From the NCBI GenBank assembly GCA_964402955.1, contig CAYOEZ010000025.1, forward strand, positions 1-32,292: DNA of 32,292 bases. The letters are read 5' to 3'. The notes under the pieces were generated by a model, which worked only from the letters and a program-made list of their open reading frames with translations, ran no database searches and had not been told where the DNA came from. Of the stretch, positions 25,144 through 32,292 are shown piece after piece. The first letter of the stretch is position 1. Each line of letters opens with the position of its first letter. The stretch comes from CAYOEZ01 sp964402955. GTDB taxonomy: Bacteria; Chloroflexota; DTOL01; DAOUCN01. The position numbers and the translations under genes are program-made.

Positions 25144-25300
25144 TATGCCGCGTTGACTCATCTGAAATCTTACCATGACGGTTAGTGTACGTATTCCAGG
25201 CCTGCTCGCCCGCGTAGCCATGCCCGCCTGCTGTCCAGGGAACGTCCCTCCTCCATGCCGTGCCACTGGCAGCAGTCAATCCCCGCCCACCCACGTTCGC

Positions 25301-27643
25301 TCACCGTACAATGGTATGCGGCGCTGGCGGCGTGGATGTAGGCGAGGGCGTGGGTGATGGGCCGCCTGGAGATGGGAGGTTGGGAGGCGACTCTGCTGCG
25401 CGATCCAGCGAGACAACTGCGATGGCATCTACCTTCGCCGCGCTGCGCCGTGCAGCGAAGGTCACTGTGAGTTGCCCGTCGCGCACCGTCGTCGCGAAGG
25501 TGCGGTCGTAGGCCCGTCCCTTTCCTCCAGCTGCAGTGAAGATATCCAGACCTGTGAGCACAGCACGCCCTTCAACCTGCACGTCGAAGACGCGCTGCCC
25601 TGGCAGGTTGTAGTAGTTCTCCGCAAACTTAAGCGTAACCGCGTAGTTGCCATTCGGGACATCAAAGCGGTAGGCAGCGAGTCCCCACCGCTCGCTCTGG
25701 TAGAGCACCCCGTCCACTACGCCGCCCGGCACGTACGGGGCAAAGTAGGAGAAGCCGCCGTCGTAGCCCGCGCCGCCGCGGCTGTAAGGTTGGTCTGCCG
25801 CCCACCCTTCTCCCTGCATGCCCGTGTACGTTGGCCCACCGCTGTTGAAGCGCCGTATGTAGGAGGGCTCGCTAGCTGGTGTCGGGCTCGCTGCGGGCGG
25901 CGGTGTGCGTGTCAGCGTGGCTGTTGCGCTGGGTGTGGCCGTGTACGCCTGGGTCGGCGTCGGGGTCTGCGACGCTGTGGCCGTGGCCGTGAGTGTAGGC
26001 GGCGGGGGCGCTGTATGTGTGGCGGTGGAAACCGCTGTCGGCGTGGGTGTGGGTGTTGTCGGGAGTGTTGGCTTGGGCGTCGCTGTGAGCGTTGCTGGAG
26101 CTATCGCTGTGCTGGTCGGGGCAAAAGTAGGCTTGTAGGCAGGCGTCGGCGTGGCTGTCCGTGTGACTACCGGCGCGCCAGTGACCTGAGCCACAAGAGT
26201 GACGCTGGCGCGATCCACGCTCTGGGAGGCGTGGACGAGTGCCAGCAGGACATAGGAGGAGGGCGCGCCTGCCGGGCCGATCGTCATATGTGTCGTGGTC
26301 CCGGCGGCGGCAATGCTCTCGTACACTTGGCTCGTGCCGGGGGTGAAGCTGGGCGTTGCTGAGATCATGGCGTGGACCGCGAAGCTGGCGTCCGGCGGCG
26401 CTGTGAGAGTGACGACCAGATCGCCCGCCGGCACATTGCCGAAGAGCACATAGGCGGCTCCCCATCGGGCAACAGCGAGCGCTTGCGGTGGGACTGGATA
26501 GGAACTGTAGCCTGCAAACGGCGGGCGCATGAAGCGCGTCGAACCATTGGCTCCAGCGCTGCCGATATCGATAGCGGCGTAGCCATGTACTGCTGAGTCG
26601 TCGACAGCGTTGGCCACGGACCAGCCGGCTACGATAGTGGCGAAGCGATCGCTGTAGCCAAGGCGGGCCAGGACGTTGTCTAGACCCGCTATACCGTCAG
26701 CCTGCTCGCTGATCAAGGCGCGCGTGAAGGCGTTGCCCCCGTAGTGTTCCCACAAATAGAGAGTGAACAACGCCCACCCGCCGTAGTCGCCAACCACATC
26801 GCTGGTTGCCTGAGGAAGAGTGCGGTTAGGGTTGTCCAAAAATGCTTGGACGTGGCTTCCCACCAGCCCGAGGCCGGCAATGTAGGAGGCCAGGCCAGCC
26901 AGACCTTCGCTAATCCACTGGTCTTCGCTGGTATCGTGGGCCCAGTGGATCATGTGTTCCAACTCATGCGCAATGACCTGGAAGGAAGCGCGGCTGCCTG
27001 GAGTGGTGGCAGCCAGGTCGATGAACAAGATCTCACGCTCATTGCTCCGGTACTGGCCCGGTGCAAATACCTGGTCGAGGGTCGATTGCGGGTACTGGTT
27101 GATGGCCCAGAAGTAGCCGCCGACAAGTTGCCCGCCGCGCCCGTAGTACTGCCCATCGCGTACATTGAGAAACAGGAGTGTGACGCGTGAGTTGCCATCG
27201 ATGCCAGGGTTTGGCTCAGCGCCAAAAGCCTCGCGCAAGGGGCCGATGATGCCCCCGTCGAAGGTGCGTGCAACATCGTCCAGAATATTCGCTGGCAAGG
27301 AGTACCCGCGCTCGATGTAGACGTCGGCAGCTTGGCTGGAGCGTGTCAGGGTGGCGGTGACCTGGTGGAAGCTGCTGTTTGCGAAATCCCACGACCAGAA
27401 TGTTACCTCGGCGCCCAGGGGAGGCGTGGGCATCGCAAGGCGAGGCTTATCGGGCTGAGGACGGGAAGCAAGCTTGGTGGTCACCGCATCGAGGGCAAGG
27501 TCATGTGTGCCATCGCTGACTATCGCGATAGCTTGCTCTTCGTCTCCGCTTGAGGGCGACACCGCCGCCGCGTGCTGGGTCAGGGTTGGTGCAAACACCA
27601 GCGCCGCGATGGCCAGTATGGAACATAGGCTCCTGACAGCCAC
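25301..27643 (-). CDS. Secreted zinc metalloprotease with Thr/Pro linker and malectin-like domain (780 aa)
   Basis: An exported endopeptidase. The signal peptide is MAVRSLCSILAIAALVF then APTLTQHAAA. The catalytic domain carries HELEHMIHW with zinc ligands His226 and His230 and catalytic Glu227; Glu246 in WISEGLAGLASY is the probable third ligand, so it is gluzincin-like and resembles M30/immune-inhibitor-type sequences. Residues about 493-590 are a TPTPT linker. About 595-745 form a malectin-like carbohydrate-binding domain (RRFNSGGPTYTG, YRFDVPNGNYAVTLKFAE, KVDAIAVV). A short Pro/Ser tail ends PPAPHTIVR. I chose the GTG at 27643 (GGGAG at 27651-27655, 7 nt), which gives a clean signal peptide; the TTG at 27712 lies inside the terminator. 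Expression should depend on the GEMM riboswitch upstream. Confidence 0.88.
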   Translation of the reverse strand: MAVRSLCSILAIAALVFAPTLTQHAAAVSPSSGDEEQAIAIVSDGTHDLALDAVTTKLASRPQPDKPRLAMPTPPLGAEVTFWSWDFANSSFHQVTATLTRSSQAADVYIERGYSLPANILDDVARTFDGGIIGPLREAFGAEPNPGIDGNSRVTLLFLNVRDGQYYGRGGQLVGGYFWAINQYPQSTLDQVFAPGQYRSNEREILFIDLAATTPGSRASFQVIAHELEHMIHWAHDTSEDQWISEGLAGLASYIAGLGLVGSHVQAFLDNPNRTLPQATSDVVGDYGGWALFTLYLWEHYGGNAFTRALISEQADGIAGLDNVLARLGYSDRFATIVAGWSVANAVDDSAVHGYAAIDIGSAGANGSTRFMRPPFAGYSSYPVPPQALAVARWGAAYVLFGNVPAGDLVVTLTAPPDASFAVHAMISATPSFTPGTSQVYESIAAAGTTTHMTIGPAGAPSSYVLLALVHASQSVDRASVTLVAQVTGAPVVTRTATPTPAYKPTFAPTSTAIAPATLTATPKPTLPTTPTPTPTAVSTATHTAPPPPTLTATATASQTPTPTQAYTATPSATATLTRTPPPAASPTPASEPSYIRRFNSGGPTYTGMQGEGWAADQPYSRGGAGYDGGFSYFAPYVPGGVVDGVLYQSERWGLAAYRFDVPNGNYAVTLKFAENYYNLPGQRVFDVQVEGRAVLTGLDIFTAAGGKGRAYDRTFATTVRDGQLTVTFAARRSAAKVDAIAVVSLDRAAESPPNLPSPGGPSPTPSPTSTPPAPHTIVR

Positions 27644-27684
27644 AGCAAGGCTCCCGGGCAATCGTACGAAACCCAGCAGCCTCC

Positions 27685-27729
27685 AAAAAAAGACCGCCCA
27701 CTCCGATATCAAAACGCACGGAAGGGCGG
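27685..27729 (-). terminator. Riboswitch expression platform: intrinsic terminator in the metalloprotease leader
   Basis: On the minus strand CCGCCC (27724-27729) pairs with GGGCGG (27694-27699), extended by TCCG/CGGA after a bulge, followed by UCU and a run ending at 27685 with seven U. A competing hairpin GGCTG/CAGCC (27738-27742 with 27728-27732) shares bases with the first terminator arm and with the 3' strand of the aptamer P1 helix. Confidence 0.7.
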
Positions 27730-27740
27730 CTGATACACAG

Positions 27741-27845
27741 CCTCTTCGGTAGCCTGGCAGTCATGCTGAAAGGGCGTCCCCTCAGTTTAGACCCATGGCT
27801 TTGCGTCTCCGGCTTTAACCGGTTTTGCCTTTATCGGAGCTGCAA
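27741..27845 (-). promoter_or_regulatory. Cyclic di-GMP-I (GEMM) riboswitch aptamer
   Basis: The minus-strand RNA shows the GEMM-I landmarks in order. First come GATAAAGGCAAAACC, the P2 hairpin CCGG-UUAAAG-CCGG and the invariant GACGCAAAGCC. Next is the tetraloop-receptor side GGGTCTAAA, then the P3 hairpin CTGAGGGGACGCCCTTTCAG. Last are ATGACTGCCAGGCTACCGA and a closing P1 (CAGCTC near 27837 with GAGGCTG at 27738-27744). These agree with the Rfam GEMM-I (RF01051) consensus as I remember it. It lies 20-120 nt into the transcript of the metalloprotease gene. Confidence 0.88.
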
Positions 27846-27870
27846 GGGTTGATCGCTTTTGTACATTACC

Positions 27871-27899
27871 AGTATAGCACTTGTCCCGGCGAAAGTCAA
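27871..27899 (-). promoter_or_regulatory. sigma70-like promoter of the riboswitch-metalloprotease unit
   Basis: Minus strand TTGACT (27894-27899), 17-bp spacer, TATACT (27871-27876), with GTGC before the -10. Transcription should start near 27864, about 20 nt before the aptamer, giving a 220-nt leader. The -35 box touches the stop codon of the upstream surface-protein gene (27901). Confidence 0.8.
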
Positions 27900-27900
27900 G

Positions 27901-30900
27901 TTAAGGATCGTGCACCACAGAGATCGTGTTGTCCAACTTGTTGCCAACATAGATGCGTGACGTAACGGCGTCAACGGCCAGCCCGAACGGGCTCTGCCCA
28001 ATGCCGTCGGCTTGGGTTAGCACGTGGAGCAGGTTGGCGTCGTGGTCGAGAATCCAGAGCTCATTGTCCGCTGTTGCAGCAACATACACGCGACCGTTGG
28101 CCGGATTGACCGCCACCCAACCGCCATCACACGAGTCGCCGACTGACACATCACGTATCAGGATGCCGTCAATATCAAGGATTGCCAAGCGGTTGGCCGG
28201 GCAGCCGCCTCCGGGTGGTCCATGGAGAACGTAGAGCCTGCCGTCTGTCTCGCTGACAGCCATGGCGAATGGCGATCCGCCGGGTCCCTCGTTTCTGATC
28301 ACATCGCCCGAGTCCGCATCGAGCACGGTCACGGACTTGGCGTCACGGTTGCCAACATAGGCCCGGCGGCGGGTTGAGTCCATAACGACTGCGAACGGAC
28401 CCGGGCCAGTAGCTACCTTGCGCCAGACGCTGCTGTAGACGATGATGTCCACGGCGCCTCCCTTGTGCAAGGTCACCCAGAGGCGTCCGGTTGGCGGGTC
28501 GGCAGCAAGCCAGGTCGGCTCGTGCCCCACCATGATCTCGGGAGCGACGGTGAGGCCACTGCCGGGATCGATGCGCGAGATACTGCCGTCGCCGAAATTG
28601 GCGACGTAGAGAATGTTGCCCAGCAGCACGGCGCCGAACGGTTGGGACCCCACCTCAAACCGCTTCGTTGGTGACAGTGTGAGCAGACTGATGCCGTGGA
28701 CGTCGTTGCTGTCACGCCCGACGACATACAGCATCTGATCTTCGGACTGGAGAACGAGCGCCTTAGGTCCGAGCAGCCCGGGGACAACGATGGTGGCGAT
28801 CACGATCGGTTCGGCTGCTCGCGTTGGGGTTGGCGTTGGGAACGTGTCATTCACGACGAGGATTGGCAGCCACACGCGGTAGGCGGACGTCTGCGTGGGC
28901 GTCTGCGATGGCGTGGGTGTGTCGGTTGGGATCACGATAACCGGCGGTGTGATTGGTGGCAGCTCCATCGTCGCTGTTGCTGTCGCAGACGAGGTACGTG
29001 TGGCCGGCGGTGGAAGTTGCTGCGGCGTCTTGGTCGACGTGATCGTGGGTGTGCGCGTCACCGTCGGCGTGGGCGTCGAGGTCGCCACCGGGATCGGTGT
29101 CTTGGTCGCTGTGGACGTACGCGTCGGTGTAGCAGTCACCGTCGGCGTGTGTGTTATGGTTGGTGTGTGAGTGATGGTAGGTGATGCGGTGGCTGTGGCA
29201 GTATTGGTCGTCGTCGCCGTCTCTGTTGGTGTGGCCGTCTCGGTCGGCGTGTAGGTTATCGTGGGCGTGTTGGATGGTGTGCTGGTTGATGTGTGTGTCG
29301 CCGTGTTGGTGTGAGTTGGGGTATTGCTGGGCGTACTGGTAGGCGTGTGAGTCGGTGTGTTGGTGCGTGTGTTGGTTACCGTCGGCGTGGCGGTCGATGT
29401 CGCCGTTGGCGTCGACGTCCTGGTGGGGGTGCTCGTTGGCGTATTGGTTGCGGTATTGGTTGGCGTGTTCGTAGCGGTGCTCGTCGGCGTCGAGGTGTTG
29501 GTCGGCGTATTGGTTGCAGTATTCGTCGGTGTGTTCGTAGCGGTGTTCGTTGGTGTATTCGTAACGGTATTGGTTGCGGTATTGGTTGGCGTATTTGTGG
29601 CGGTGCTCGTTGGCGTCCAGGTAGCCGTCGGCGTATTGGTGGGGGTATTAGTTGGTGTGTTCGTAGCGGTGTTGGTTGCGGTATTGGTTGGCGTGTTCGT
29701 TGCGGTGCTCGTTGGCGTAGAGGTAGCCGTCGGCGTATTGGTTGGTGTGTTAGTTTGTGTGTTCGTTGCGGTGCTGGTTGCGGTCTGCGTCGGTGTGTTG
29801 GTGGCGGTGCTGGTCAGTGTGCTCGTCGCTGTGCTGGTCGGCGTAAAGCTGGCGGTCGGCGTGTTGGTTGCAGTCTTCGTCGGCGTGTCGGTGGCGGTAC
29901 TTGTCGGCGTGCTGGTTGCAGTCTGCGTCGGTGTGTTCGTGGCCGTGCTCGTTGGCGTATCGGTTGCGGTCTGCGTCGGTGTGTTGGTGGCGGTGTTGGT
30001 TGGTGTAGACGTGGCTGTCGACGTATCAGTTGGGGTGTTTGTTGAAGTGCTTGTTGCGGTCGGCGTGTCCGTTGCAGTACTGGTTGCCGTATTTGTGGCT
30101 GTGTTCGTCGACGTGGCTGTCGCTGTGGACGTGCTGGTTGGTGTACTGGTGGGCGTGGATGTCGGCGTAGGCGTGAACAGCGGCGTCTGCGTTGGCGTCG
30201 CAGTGGGCCGCGGGTTAACGGTTGTGTCCTGTGTCGTGCAGACCTGCGTCGCGACCCCGGTCGAGGACGTGCAGACGCTGTTTGTCCATGTCCCTAGTTG
30301 AATCCCCTGAAGGACAAGTTGCACGCTGGTACTCGCGCCCGCCGCGAGGCTGGCGATGGTCCAGGTAACAACTTGAGTGGCCGGGATGTATGTGCAGGAT
30401 CCCGTACAACTCGAGAAGCTCATGCCCGCCGGAATGGTGTCGGTGACGTGCACAAATGTTTGAAGTCCCCCCGTGGCGGTGACAGCGATGGTGTACGTCA
30501 CCGGGTCATTCAAAAGGATTGGGTCGGTATTGTCGTTTTTGGCTATCTCCAGAGCCAGGATGCCTGACACCGAAATGGCAATATCCATGTTGCCCTGGGT
30601 GATGGACGCCGGAGGATCAACGGTGAGACTGGCGACATTCACATGCAACGAGGAGCCATTCCAATTGTGGGAGCCAATCGCCAGCCGGCTGCCAAAGCAC
30701 AGTGCTGCGTCTTGGTCAGCCGGCAGATTCTGCAATCGCCACGTGTGATAGCGGACGTTGCCTGTTCCCGAGGCGCCCAGGTCTACCCACGTCCCCCCGC
30801 CGGCATTGCTGGTGCACTGATCTGGTCCAACCGCATCCTTCTGCAGGAGATCGATGCCCGTGATGGCGCCATTGAGATAGTCGTGAGCCACCTGAACTGT

Positions 30901-31443
30901 GATTGTATAGGGAGAGGTCTTCTCGTTGCGCAGGGTAATTTGGAAGGGCACGTACTGCCCTTCAGCCCACCCGGACACCTGTCCAGGCTTCCAGGCGCTG
31001 CCAGGATCGCGTGACTCCAGCTTGGCTGAGAGATTGCCGTCGTGGAAGAGTGTCTGGGCGACCACGTCGCCCAGGGGGTACGGCTGGCTGTGATCGTAGA
31101 CGCGCACAGTATACCAGCCTATGATGCCATCGAGTTGGTACGCGTAGGCAAAGGCGCCGGCGGAATCGGCCAGAATGGAATCCCAACCTGGCGCGAAGGA
31201 ACCGTCGCCCTTGACAATGCTCCCGTCGGGACGGATCACGACAATGTCGAGGTGCTGTCCGGGGGCGAAGCCACGGCCGAAGATCGGAACGGTCTCCTCA
31301 GGCGCGTAGTCCAAGCGAGATGTGAAGACGACCGGGGCGTCAGACGCGCGCGCGGGAGCAGTCAGTGTCAGCCACAGCGCAGCAGCGAACACCAGCAACA
31401 CAGCAATGCCTGCGAAGCATCGCAAAAGATACCTATTCACCAT
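27901..31443 (-). CDS. Giant surface protein: Ig-like and DUF11-like domains, 440-residue Thr/Pro stalk, C-terminal beta-propeller (1180 aa)
   Basis: Exported, probably envelope-attached. The signal peptide covers residues 1-34 (MVNRYLLRCFAGIAVLLVFA core, ending PARAS). An Ig-like domain follows (SRLDYAPEETVPIFGRGFAPGQ... GWYTVRVYD), then a cysteine-containing region, and a DUF11-like repeat at about 290-405 (LEIAKNDN..., VTDTIPAGMSF). Residues about 411-851 are an almost pure T/P/S/N/A stalk of TPTxT units. YRVWLPILVVND follows directly, then about 300 residues of YVTN/NHL-like blades (LYVVGRDSNDVHG, RRAYVGNRDAKSVTVLD, SRIYVGNKLDNTISVV). The ATG at 31443 has GGGAGG (31450-31455) at 6 nt. The function is likely adhesion or ligand binding; no enzyme motif is seen. 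Confidence 0.88.
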   Translation of the reverse strand: MVNRYLLRCFAGIAVLLVFAAALWLTLTAPARASDAPVVFTSRLDYAPEETVPIFGRGFAPGQHLDIVVIRPDGSIVKGDGSFAPGWDSILADSAGAFAYAYQLDGIIGWYTVRVYDHSQPYPLGDVVAQTLFHDGNLSAKLESRDPGSAWKPGQVSGWAEGQYVPFQITLRNEKTSPYTITVQVAHDYLNGAITGIDLLQKDAVGPDQCTSNAGGGTWVDLGASGTGNVRYHTWRLQNLPADQDAALCFGSRLAIGSHNWNGSSLHVNVASLTVDPPASITQGNMDIAISVSGILALEIAKNDNTDPILLNDPVTYTIAVTATGGLQTFVHVTDTIPAGMSFSSCTGSCTYIPATQVVTWTIASLAAGASTSVQLVLQGIQLGTWTNSVCTSSTGVATQVCTTQDTTVNPRPTATPTQTPLFTPTPTSTPTSTPTSTSTATATSTNTATNTATSTATDTPTATSTSTNTPTDTSTATSTPTNTATNTPTQTATDTPTSTATNTPTQTATSTPTSTATDTPTKTATNTPTASFTPTSTATSTLTSTATNTPTQTATSTATNTQTNTPTNTPTATSTPTSTATNTPTNTATNTATNTPTNTPTNTPTATWTPTSTATNTPTNTATNTVTNTPTNTATNTPTNTATNTPTNTSTPTSTATNTPTNTATNTPTSTPTRTSTPTATSTATPTVTNTRTNTPTHTPTSTPSNTPTHTNTATHTSTSTPSNTPTITYTPTETATPTETATTTNTATATASPTITHTPTITHTPTVTATPTRTSTATKTPIPVATSTPTPTVTRTPTITSTKTPQQLPPPATRTSSATATATMELPPITPPVIVIPTDTPTPSQTPTQTSAYRVWLPILVVNDTFPTPTPTRAAEPIVIATIVVPGLLGPKALVLQSEDQMLYVVGRDSNDVHGISLLTLSPTKRFEVGSQPFGAVLLGNILYVANFGDGSISRIDPGSGLTVAPEIMVGHEPTWLAADPPTGRLWVTLHKGGAVDIIVYSSVWRKVATGPGPFAVVMDSTRRRAYVGNRDAKSVTVLDADSGDVIRNEGPGGSPFAMAVSETDGRLYVLHGPPGGGCPANRLAILDIDGILIRDVSVGDSCDGGWVAVNPANGRVYVAATADNELWILDHDANLLHVLTQADGIGQSPFGLAVDAVTSRIYVGNKLDNTISVVHDP
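28885..30212. repeat. 1.3-kb G/T-rich (plus strand) minisatellite encoding the Thr/Pro stalk
   Basis: A run of short 6- and 12-bp units such as GTATTGGTTGGC, read on the minus strand as Thr-Pro/Ala-Thr-Asn codons. Higher-order repeats are visible: a block starting TTGGTTGCGGTATTGG begins at 29444, 29570 and 29672 with near-identical following bases. One strand is almost free of A, which creates a long false open frame (29357-30301) on the plus strand. The length probably varies between strains and may be hard to assemble. Confidence 0.85.
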
Positions 31444-31708
31444 GGACTCCCTCCCGCACACGGACCGCGCCTTTGGCACACAACACGCGCATCGCGTCAA
31501 GGTGGGCTACAGGCACTCGTCTCGGGGAGTCTCGTCACTAGGTGAATGTCGTCTGCGATTCGCATCGCCCAATACGGGGGCGGGGGCGTCGGGCATCGAC
31601 GAAGAGGCACGATGCTCACAGTGCCCTGATTCGCCAGATCTGGTCTCATGTTGGCCAGGAATTCCCTGTGGGACGCCGATGATCATGATGGATGATCATC
31701 GTAATACT
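31444..31708 (-). other. Long structured leader of the giant surface-protein gene
   Basis: About 258 nt separate the predicted start near 31702 from the ATG at 31443. The RNA would begin with a perfect 9-bp hairpin (31692-31700 with 31678-31686, 5-nt loop). Further on are GGCAC/GTGCC and GCGAT/ATCGC hairpins and several GC-rich stems. I do not recognise a known riboswitch class and see no clear terminator before the gene. Confidence 0.5.
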
Positions 31709-31737
31709 ATTATAGCACAAACCGAGTGCTATGTCAA
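31709..31737 (-). promoter_or_regulatory. Consensus sigma70 promoter with embedded palindromic operator
   Basis: Minus strand TTGACA (31732-31737), 17-bp spacer, TATAAT (31709-31714): both boxes match the consensus exactly, and the extended -10 TGC is present. A 21-bp palindrome, ATAGCAC (31712-31718), 7 nt, GTGCTAT (31726-31732), covers the spacer and overlaps both boxes, as a repressor operator would. Confidence 0.85.
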
Positions 31738-31896
31738 TTTTAAGGTTGAGTATGTCACCAACGACTGAAAAGTGGACAGTTGATGCGTCAAGAGTAGACT
31801 GTGTGTGGTAGACTTCTGCACATCACACGATGAGGAGGTAAGCTTGCCACTGGCCCAACGATGGCGATGCGGCATTCGGCATGCGCAGTCAGCTTA
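31738..31896. other. Unassigned stretch, possibly an insertion-sequence end
   Basis: It contains GAAAAGTGGACAG (near 31776), two copies of GTAGACT (near 31794 and 31810) and a strong GAGGAGG (about 31831-31838) before a TTG at 31844. That frame stops after 22 codons, inside the end of the exchanger fragment. Repeated short motifs followed by a good ribosome binding site remind me of an IS left end, but I cannot name the family. Confidence 0.2.
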
Positions 31897-32274
31897 CTAT
31901 CTCACCATGTAGAGGGCAACAGTGGCTACCAGATAGACCAGTACAATGCCAAGAGCATCACTGGCCAAGAACGTAGGCTTCTTCTTTGCCCTGTAGGTCA
32001 ACCCGATCATAGCGATGGCAGTCATGGTCATGGCAGCGCTTGCAGCGATAATGTGCTGTCCCGAGACATGCGAAAGAAGAGGTCCCTTTGTGTAGAAGAT
32101 GTCATCAAGCGCCAGGATGGCAATGTTGAACACATTACTCCCGAAGACGTTGCCAATTGCCATGTCCAGCGCGCCGATCTTCATAGCGGCCACGCAGACA
32201 GCAACTTCAGGAAGCGAGGTTGATAGCGCGATGAAGATTGTATTGCTTGGATCGAAATGAGACAAAACGCCCCT
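31897..32274 (-). pseudogene. C-terminal half of a sodium/calcium exchanger-type (CaCA) protein, truncated
   Basis: The frame reads ALSTSLPEVAVCVAAMKIGAL, then GNVFGSNVFNIAILALDD, which is the second alpha-repeat of cation/Ca2+ antiporters, followed by two or three membrane helices to a normal end ALYMVR-stop. Family members have about 320-350 residues with two alpha-repeats; only about 120 residues are here. Going upstream, the frame hits a stop at 32275-32277, and the segment LSHFDPSN before the motif does not look like the expected membrane helix. It is therefore probably a remnant, although a frameshift near the window edge cannot be excluded. Confidence 0.65.
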
Positions 32275-32292
32275 CTAATTATGTGAGGGTTC

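Noticed and set aside
29357..30301. 314-codon plus-strand frame of repeated VLVGVFVAV, resembling a membrane protein
   Set aside because: A by-product of reading the Thr/Pro minisatellite backwards; the sense frame continues into conserved domains on both sides.

Overview
The window looks like a piece of a GC-rich Chloroflexota chromosome, probably Anaerolineae or a related class. This is inferred from gene style only, with no rRNA or marker tree. The pointers are long secreted proteins with Thr/Pro-rich stalks, one ending in a C-terminal LYLPVV-type motif, and a giant winged-helix/BTAD/AAA/TPR regulator with the N-terminal style common in that phylum. Mapped start codons are usually preceded by strong GGAGG-type ribosome binding sites. 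I placed eleven sigma70-like promoters, and all have exactly 17 bp between the -35 and -10 boxes.

Layout, left to right. 1-2534: the N-terminal two thirds of pyruvate phosphate dikinase (minus strand, runs off the left edge), divergent from a small GNAT acetyltransferase. 2546-5301: a 154-bp inverted-repeat-bounded element, then a secreted protein with twelve NHL repeats, a PA14-like domain and a Thr/Pro tail. 5434-6624: a GNAT protein with a thioredoxin-like C-terminus, and a small conserved protein of unknown function. 6915-11911: a Gfo/Idh/MocA dehydrogenase (minus) divergent from a probable operon DUF72 - rimO - HD phosphohydrolase - sortase. 11968-16392: a probable operon of hydantoinase/oxoprolinase subunits A and B and a VIT/CCC1-type metal transporter. 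16591-19844 (minus): a four-gene cluster SnoaL-like - old yellow enzyme - SnoaL-like - Gfo/Idh/MocA, divergent from a 1331-residue regulator (20072-24067) whose cyclase-like domain has lost both metal-binding aspartates. 24112-24645: two back-to-back gene fragments, an FGGY kinase C-terminus and an ArsB-like C-terminus. 24740-25143: a cold-shock protein with a long leader containing an intrinsic terminator. 25301-27899: a secreted zinc metalloprotease with a malectin-like domain, preceded by a cyclic di-GMP-I (GEMM) riboswitch and a terminator. 27901-31737: a 1180-residue surface protein with a 440-residue Thr/Pro/Asn stalk, driven by a consensus promoter with a palindrome in it and a 258-nt structured leader. 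31897-32274: the C-terminal half of a sodium/calcium exchanger-type protein, apparently truncated.

How the parts may work together. Three large exported proteins and a sortase indicate investment in the cell surface. The GEMM riboswitch suggests that at least the metalloprotease is tied to the c-di-GMP lifestyle signal. The SnoaL/OYE/SnoaL/Gfo cluster looks like an uncharacterised reductive or catabolic route. It may be under the divergent winged-helix regulator, because direct repeats with the 11-12 bp period expected for SARP-type proteins lie between them. All functions are read from motifs by eye; no database search was run.
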